A stretch of DNA of 64,000 nucleotides from Natronobacillus azotifigens (GTDB lineage: Bacteria > Bacillota > Bacilli > Bacillales > Amphibacillaceae). The notes beneath the pieces were generated by a model, which was given only the letters and a program-made list of their open reading frames with translations, was not told the DNA's origin and did no database searches. The stretch is taken from positions 124,001 through 188,000 of the forward strand of contig NZ_JAPRAT010000002.1 of assembly GCF_026805325.1 (NCBI RefSeq). The letters run 5' to 3'. Positions within the stretch are counted from its first letter, which is position 1; each line of letters starts with the position of its first letter. Below are positions 58,625 through 64,000 of this stretch, in pieces. The position numbers were made by a program, and so were the translations under genes.

Positions 58625-59551
58625 TTAAGAAAGTGCTTCTGTAAGAGCGGGTACAATTTGCTTCTTACGAGATACGACTCCTTTTAATTCCGCACGATTG
58701 TTTGTTAAATTCACACCAAATGCAGGATGAACCGCATCCACTTTCTCTCCGAGGGCAAGGATAATAGAATCATTCGACAAAATATCCGTGATTACAAATA
58801 CAAATAAATCTAAGTTCCTTGTAGCGATTGTTTGATTGATGGTCGCTTCAATCTCGGATTGATTCGCTAAGACTTCCGCTGGATCAACGGTATTCACTTG
58901 GGCAATTTCCACTTGATATTTACCCATATCAAATGTTTTCGCATCTAGGGATAATAATTCATCGATCGTTTTGTCACTTAAATCGGCACCTGCTTTTAGC
59001 ATCGCTAAACCATATACTTCAGCGTCTACTTCTGCTATCTTTGCTAATTCTTGTGCTGCTGCAATATCTTGGTCTGTACAAGTCGGAGATTGATACAATA
59101 AGGAATCGGAAATAATCGCTGATAGCATTAAACCAGCGATCTCTTTTGGAATGTCTACTGCATGCTCTTTAAACAGCTTATGTAAAATGGTAGCTGTACA
59201 CCCTACTGGTTCTGCACGATAGTAAACAGGATCACTTGTTTCGAAATTTGCGATTCGATGATGATCAATAACTTCTGTCACTTGAACTTGATCAATATCA
59301 GCAACACTTTGCTGACGTTCGTTATGATCAACCAAAATAACGGAACTTACTTCATTTGCAACGGTCTCCACTACTCTAGGAGCTGTTACTCCAAAATAAT
59401 CTAAGGCATACTTTGTTTCACTGTTAGGCGTACCAAGGCTTACTGCTTCCACATCTTCCCCTAACTGTTTTTTCAAATATGCATAGACAATTGCTGATGT
59501 GATCGTATCTGTGTCTGGATTTTTATGTCCGAAAACTAGTGTTTTACTCAA
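58625..59551 (-). CDS. ppaC: Manganese-dependent inorganic pyrophosphatase
   Basis: 308-residue family II pyrophosphatase (DHH superfamily). Metal ligands are in GHKNPDTDT (near residue 7), LVDHNE near 74 and VIDHHRI near 96 (the DHH motif). The DHHA2 domain with SRKKQ (substrate-binding SRKxQ) ends the protein near residue 296. It removes pyrophosphate in the cytosol. Ribosome site GGAGAG. Confidence 0.96.
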   Translation of the reverse strand: MSKTLVFGHKNPDTDTITSAIVYAYLKKQLGEDVEAVSLGTPNSETKYALDYFGVTAPRVVETVANEVSSVILVDHNERQQSVADIDQVQVTEVIDHHRIANFETSDPVYYRAEPVGCTATILHKLFKEHAVDIPKEIAGLMLSAIISDSLLYQSPTCTDQDIAAAQELAKIAEVDAEVYGLAMLKAGADLSDKTIDELLSLDAKTFDMGKYQVEIAQVNTVDPAEVLANQSEIEATINQTIATRNLDLFVFVITDILSNDSIILALGEKVDAVHPAFGVNLTNNRAELKGVVSRKKQIVPALTEALS

Positions 59552-59643
59552 AATATTCTCTCCTTTACATGAATAAATCTACGTATAATTATTAGCCATT
59601 ACCTATTGTAACGTAAATGAAACGATCTTTCATTAAAAAAACG

Positions 59644-60888
59644 TTATTTTATTTGTCCATCCCCATAAAGAACATACTTTGTCGAGGTTAAAGCTTCAAG
59701 TCCCATTGGTCCTCTTGCATGTAATTTCTGTGTACTAATGCCAATTTCAGCGCCAAAACCGAACTCAAATCCGTCTGTGAAACGTGTCGATGCATTGTGA
59801 TATACACAGGCAGCATCTACTTGATTCAAGAAAGAAACCACATTGTTTTGATCTTCTGAAATAATTGCTTCGGAATGATGTGTTCCATATCGGTTGATAT
59901 GTTCAATTGCTTGATGAACATCATCTACAATTTTCATAGAAACGGTTGTATCTAAGTACTCCATGTGCCAATCATCTTCCGTGGCTAGTTCGAGATCATT
60001 ATTTTGAGCCAATACTAGCTCATCACCTCGAACTGTTACATCTTTTTCTATTAGCGCGCGGACCAATTGTTCACCATTCTTTTCAAACCAACCACGCTCA
60101 ACCAAAATCGTTTCGATTGCATTACAAACAGATGGTCGTTGTGTCTTTGCATTTATCGCAATCTCGATCGCCATTTCAACATTAGCTGTTTGATCAATAT
60201 ATAGATGGCAATTACCTGCACCTGTCTCTAACACGGGTACAGAAGATTTTTCCACAACTGTATCAATTAATTGCTTACTTCCCCTTGGAATGAGTACGTC
60301 TAGGTATTCGTTTAAGCGAAACATTTTTTCAGCAGTAGCTCGACTGGTATCTTCGATTAATTGCACACTATGAGTTGGCAATTCAGACTTGGCCAAGGCA
60401 TCTTGAATGACTTTTACAAGAATAGTATTGGAATGTATCGCTGATGAACTCCCACGTAAAATAACTGCATTTCCTGTTTTTAAACAGAGGCTTGCTGCAT
60501 CTACCGTGACATTAGGACGCGCTTCATAAATAATACCGATAACCCCGATCGGTACCGCAATTTTCGTGATTTGAAGACCATTTGGGCGTTTCCAGTCATC
60601 CAATGTTTTCCTAATTGGATCATCTAACTCCACAAGCTCATGTAATGCTTGAGCCATCGTTTCAATTCTTTCCGGAGTCAAACGAATTCGATCAATAACC
60701 GATGCAGAAATACCTTTTTCTACAGCAGAATCAAGATCTTTTTGATTTCCGTGTAAAATCGCGTCCTGTTGCTTGATTAGCTCTTGAGCAATCAAGTGTA
60801 GGGCATCATTTTTATTTGCTGTTGTTGCTTTAGCAAGTCCTGTGGTTGCTTGCTTTGCTTGTTTTGCGATCTCTATTAAACTGGTCAT
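59644..60888 (-). CDS. proA: Gamma-glutamyl phosphate reductase ProA
   Basis: 414-residue aldehyde-dehydrogenase-type enzyme. The catalytic Cys lies in QRPSVCNAIET near residue 255, and the NADPH region has EARPNVTVDAASLCLKTGN near 126. It converts glutamyl phosphate to glutamate semialdehyde for proline. Follows proB by 4 bases in the T-box-controlled proBA operon. Confidence 0.96.
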   Translation of the reverse strand: MTSLIEIAKQAKQATTGLAKATTANKNDALHLIAQELIKQQDAILHGNQKDLDSAVEKGISASVIDRIRLTPERIETMAQALHELVELDDPIRKTLDDWKRPNGLQITKIAVPIGVIGIIYEARPNVTVDAASLCLKTGNAVILRGSSSAIHSNTILVKVIQDALAKSELPTHSVQLIEDTSRATAEKMFRLNEYLDVLIPRGSKQLIDTVVEKSSVPVLETGAGNCHLYIDQTANVEMAIEIAINAKTQRPSVCNAIETILVERGWFEKNGEQLVRALIEKDVTVRGDELVLAQNNDLELATEDDWHMEYLDTTVSMKIVDDVHQAIEHINRYGTHHSEAIISEDQNNVVSFLNQVDAACVYHNASTRFTDGFEFGFGAEIGISTQKLHARGPMGLEALTSTKYVLYGDGQIK

Positions 60889-60892
60889 CTTT

Positions 60893-62005
60893 TCATTCCC
60901 CCTGAATCGTTAATACTAATTTATTTCGGTGAATCGCCTCGGGGCGTTTGCATTTAGTAATTTTCATGGCTTCACAACTACTTAAACCTTTCACTCGATT
61001 TAAATCTTCTGATGAATAATTCACTTGTCCTTTGGCAATAACTTCATTTTGATAAACAATTTCGGCTACTTCCCCCACTTCAAAGTAGTTACTAATACCG
61101 ATAATTCCTGCTGGTAATAAACTTTTCCCATCGGATAATACTGCCTTTTTTGCACCTTCATCGATAATAATTTGCCCTTTTACTTCCGAGTGAAAAGCAA
61201 TCCATTGCTTCTGTTTTCGTACGTGTGGTGTATGTTTATTGCCAATATATGTTCCATCCCCTTTTCCGTCAAAAATATCAATCAGCTTTTCTCTACCATA
61301 TCCAACACCAACAAAACAGTTCACACCTAATGTTGTTGCCATTTGCGCTGCAATGAGCTTCGATTTCATTCCACCAGTTCCAACTTTAGAATTTGATGAT
61401 TGGCTTGTTTGATCGATTAATTGATCGGAAATGTAATTCAGTTGCTGATAACGTTTGGCATCCGTATATTGCGCTGGATTTTTATCATAGATACCATTAA
61501 TGTCTGTCAACATGATTAAATAATCAGCGTTTACTAAACCACTAACAAGAGCAGAAAGCATGTCATTATCACCAAAAGTTAATTCATCAATGGCAACAGA
61601 ATCGTTCTCATTGATAATTGGCACAACCGACCTTTTGATTAATTCTGTAATCGTTTGATAGACGTTAGTAAATTGTGTTTGATTAACAAACACCCCGCGT
61701 GTTAACAGCAATTGAGCGGAAACAATATTGTATTGCTTAAATGCATCATTATAGGCTTCTACCAATAAACCTTGACCAACAGCGGCAGCTGCTTGTTTGC
61801 CTGCCACTGTTACGGGGCGGCTTGAGTAACCGAGATCACGAAAGCCAGCAGAAACCGCTCCCGAAGAAATTAAAACAACTTCTACTCCTTTTTCCATTAA
61901 TGCTACAATTGCACTGGTATGCTCTTGTAATTTTGCAAGACTTAATGTTCCGTCTTTTTCCGTTAAAGAACTACTTCCTATCTTTACAACTACTCGATTT
62001 TTCAT
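60893..62005 (-). CDS. proB: Glutamate 5-kinase ProB with PUA domain
   Basis: 370 residues: amino-acid kinase domain with VVKIGSSSLTEKDG (phosphate loop), ENDSVAIDEL near 135 and SKVGTGGMKSKL near 205. A C-terminal PUA domain spans about 280-360. First step of proline synthesis, feedback-inhibited by proline in the family. The start at 62005 is the first ATG with a ribosome site (AGGGAATGG). The longer frame runs into the T-box terminator. Confidence 0.94.
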   Translation of the reverse strand: MKNRVVVKIGSSSLTEKDGTLSLAKLQEHTSAIVALMEKGVEVVLISSGAVSAGFRDLGYSSRPVTVAGKQAAAAVGQGLLVEAYNDAFKQYNIVSAQLLLTRGVFVNQTQFTNVYQTITELIKRSVVPIINENDSVAIDELTFGDNDMLSALVSGLVNADYLIMLTDINGIYDKNPAQYTDAKRYQQLNYISDQLIDQTSQSSNSKVGTGGMKSKLIAAQMATTLGVNCFVGVGYGREKLIDIFDGKGDGTYIGNKHTPHVRKQKQWIAFHSEVKGQIIIDEGAKKAVLSDGKSLLPAGIIGISNYFEVGEVAEIVYQNEVIAKGQVNYSSEDLNRVKGLSSCEAMKITKCKRPEAIHRNKLVLTIQGE

Positions 62006-62032
62006 CCTTTTCCATTCCCTACTTTTATCTGT

Positions 62033-62255
62033 AATAAAAAAACCCTTTCCATCCATTACAATCTTACATGCAAAGGACGGAAAAAGTTTTCCGCGGTACC
62101 ACCTTATGTTGGTAAATAAATATTACCCACCTCTTTAAACCAATAACGGTAGTTAGCCGGTTAAGTTATTCGCTTAACAATTCAAAGGGCAGGTTCAATA
62201 GTACGTAAATAATAGGGATCTTTCAGCCAAATGAATCCCATTCTCTGTTTTATTG
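62033..62255 (-). ncRNA. T-box leader, proline-specific
   Basis: On the minus strand: stem I pieces (GAATGGG, GGCTGAAAGATCCC), a candidate specifier CCT in TTGAACCTGCCC near 62189, the T-box core AAGGTGGTACCGCGG, and a terminator pairing CTTTTTCCGTCC with GGATGGAAAGGG followed by TTTTTTT. Proline specificity agrees with the proBA operon it precedes. Confidence 0.92.
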
Positions 62256-62365
62256 TAACTATTTACTAATCCTTATCCACATTGTTGATCCTGTATCATA
62301 TTATTGTATATTATCCGCCAGGAAAAAATGATTGTCAACTGCTTTTTCAGAAAAATCTGATTTAA

Positions 62366-62914
62366 CTATTTATATTTTTGATGGGATTTTCCAAGATTGT
62401 AAACAATACGTAAGATTAGATAAATAAAGTAGCCGATTATTGCTCCTAAGGTATTAAAAAATAGATCATCAACCGTTGCTGCTCGTGACAATGTGAACAA
62501 GCCCTGTGTTAATTCAATTAGTAACGAAAATAAGAACCCCGTAATTACTAGCAAGATAAAATGACGTAAGCGACGAAAAACAATCGGTCCTAGCATACCA
62601 AATGGAACAAAGAGCAAGATATTACCCACGGAATAAAGAAGTTGGTAATAAACGTGACTGCTCGCCATATGACGAAGTTGATAGAATAAATTGGTATCAA
62701 AATAAAATTCACGATTGCCGTAGAATGGAATTTGAAATTCAAACGGTCGTAAGGTTAAATAGAGCACGGCAATGATATAAAAAAAGAACAAATGCACGAT
62801 AGATTCAGATTCAAGTCTAATTTTTTTGTTATTTTTAAGAACATATCGCCGTCGAAAATAGAACCATATAGGTAAAATAATAAGTAAAAATATAAGAAAA
62901 CGAGATTCAATCAT
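62366..62914 (-). CDS. VanZ family membrane protein
   Basis: 182 residues, five helices, with the VanZ pattern YSVGNILLFVPFGMLGP near residue 84, LIELTQGLFTLSRAATVDDLFFNTLGA near 130-155. The start at 62914 follows AAGGTAGGGA. Distant paralogue of the VanZ protein at 9909-10508. Role unknown. The stretch 62915-63210 carries only a GTGTTTA triple repeat. Confidence 0.83.
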   Translation of the reverse strand: MIESRFLIFLLIILPIWFYFRRRYVLKNNKKIRLESESIVHLFFFYIIAVLYLTLRPFEFQIPFYGNREFYFDTNLFYQLRHMASSHVYYQLLYSVGNILLFVPFGMLGPIVFRRLRHFILLVITGFLFSLLIELTQGLFTLSRAATVDDLFFNTLGAIIGYFIYLILRIVYNLGKSHQKYK

Positions 62915-63210
62915 GTATGTCCCTACCTTATGTATTAATATCACTAGTTTATCAAAAAATGATCAAACAATCGTCTGATTTAAAATACTTAATCAAATTG
63001 TAATCTTAGCTATTAAAAATTACAAAAAAATTGTCTAGAATGATTTATATGCATTTGTATGTGTTTAGTGTTTAGTGTTTAGCAACATCATGAGAAGAAT
63101 CGTAAGGGAGTCCACTTGTACAGTAATTGAAAGAAATCCGATAAAAAACACGTAAATATGCAGCTCATTTAACATGAAGTATAATGAGCTGCTAGTCGGA
63201 GTTTGTTAAA

Positions 63211-63999
63211 TTAGGTTAGTTTTACGATCCAGTCAAATGGATCCTTAATCTTTCCATATTGAATTCCTGTAAGGGTATCATATAAACGTTTAGCTAAATC
63301 ACCTGTTTGATGATTGTTAATGACGATCGTTTCGTCTTCGCAAGCAAATTCCCCAATTGGAGAGATAACTGCGGCTGTACCTGCCCCAAACGCCTCTTCT
63401 AAGCTACCGTTTTTATAAGCAATCTTTATATCTTCTAATGCAATTTTCTCTTCTTTTACTGGTATATTCCAATGTTTTAATAATTGAATAACAGAATTGC
63501 GTGTTACCCCAGGTAAGATACTTCCATTGAGCGCTGGAGTGATTACTTCTCCATTAATCTTAAAAAATACATTCATGCTTCCAACTTCTTCGATGTATTT
63601 CTTCTCTAAACCGTCCAACCACAATACTTGTGCGTACCCAGCATCGCTTACTTTTTCTTGGGCAATCAGACTACCTGCATAATTTCCAGCTGTTTTCGCT
63701 TCACCTGTTCCACCTTTGATCGCACGAATATATTTATTCTCGACAGCAATTTTCACTGGATTGATTCCTTCTTTATAATATGCACCAACGGGAGACAAAA
63801 TAATCACAAACTTGTATTGCTTAGATGGTGCTACACCTAAATAAGGTTCTGTTGCTATAACAAATGGACGGATATAAAGAGAAGTTCCTGGTGCGTTTGG
63901 TATCCATTCTTTTTCGAGTTTGACTAGTTCTTTGAGCGCACGTAATGCAAGCTCTTCATCTATTTCAGGAATGCACATCCGTTCATTTGACCGATTTAA
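63211..63999 (-). CDS. ilvE: Branched-chain aminotransferase, C-terminal part (partial)
   Basis: The frame is open through the window end (LNRSNERMCIPEID at the start of the visible part), so the N-terminus is missing. The family block AIKGGTGEAKTAGNYAGSL holds the PLP-lysine region, and EAFGAGTAAVISPIG near residue 200 is also typical. Fold-type IV aminotransferase that transfers the amino group to leucine, isoleucine and valine keto acids. It does not share an operon with ilvA. Ends with DWIVKL. Confidence 0.93.
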   Translation of the reverse strand, partial: LNRSNERMCIPEIDEELALRALKELVKLEKEWIPNAPGTSLYIRPFVIATEPYLGVAPSKQYKFVIILSPVGAYYKEGINPVKIAVENKYIRAIKGGTGEAKTAGNYAGSLIAQEKVSDAGYAQVLWLDGLEKKYIEEVGSMNVFFKINGEVITPALNGSILPGVTRNSVIQLLKHWNIPVKEEKIALEDIKIAYKNGSLEEAFGAGTAAVISPIGEFACEDETIVINNHQTGDLAKRLYDTLTGIQYGKIKDPFDWIVKLT

Positions 64000-64000
64000 A

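Overview
The window is a low-GC Gram-positive chromosome segment, most likely from an endospore-forming, salt- or alkali-tolerant Bacillaceae relative of the Amphibacillus/Halolactibacillus/Gracilibacillus type. The basis is: AT-rich DNA with strong Shine-Dalgarno sites; T-box leaders and TPP, lysine, preQ1 and c-di-GMP riboswitches; tiny YjcZ-type sporulation proteins behind sigma-K-like promoters; a complete V-type ATPase operon whose K subunit carries the sodium-ligand motif; and a Mrp-type Na+/H+ antiporter operon. The genus is inference.

Layout. 1-3 kb: end of a carotenoid-type operon (acyltransferase, glycosyltransferase, FAD desaturase/oxidase). 3-5.5 kb: yaaA and a FAD/Rieske oxidoreductase. 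5.6-8.1 kb: arsD-arsA plus a Cys-Cys HesB-like protein, with no pump or repressor. 8.2-14.5 kb: a hydrolase, then a secreted protein/ABC permease/ATPase/VanZ module with decayed pieces of a second copy. 15-20.9 kb: nine-gene Mrp operon. 21-25 kb: SatD-like/DUF3307 pair, and an HD-GYP gene behind a c-di-GMP-I riboswitch that is interrupted by a mobile repeat. 25-29.5 kb: T-box metG, split chrA, YitT protein. 30 kb: second repeat copy and a tyrosine recombinase. 31-33.3 kb: preQ1-riboswitch queCDE operon. 33.4-35.1 kb: seven YjcZ-type peptides in three units. 35-39.6 kb: LysE exporter, APC permease, three DUF2512 paralogues, DUF3231 protein. 39.7-41 kb: 52-bp tandem repeats, tenA, third repeat copy, TPP riboswitch. 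41-45 kb: htpG with CIRCE, IDEAL-domain protein, lysine riboswitch-dapA. 45-46.4 kb: mobile-element debris and a frameshifted secreted-protein gene. 46.5-55.1 kb: V-ATPase operon. 55.3-64 kb: cvfB, UPF0178, ilvA, ppaC, T-box proBA, a second VanZ gene and a partial ilvE.

How it fits together. Mrp and the sodium-type V-ATPase suggest bioenergetics built around a sodium gradient. Proline synthesis fits osmotic stress. Many genes are controlled by RNA leaders. The most unusual feature is a family of about 150-180 bp structured repeats that look like TnpB-less ends of IS200/IS605-type elements (omega-RNA-like). One copy splits the c-di-GMP-I aptamer and another sits directly after the terminator of the TPP riboswitch. 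The second notable area is the duplicated and decaying bacteriocin-like ABC module at 9.2-14.5 kb.
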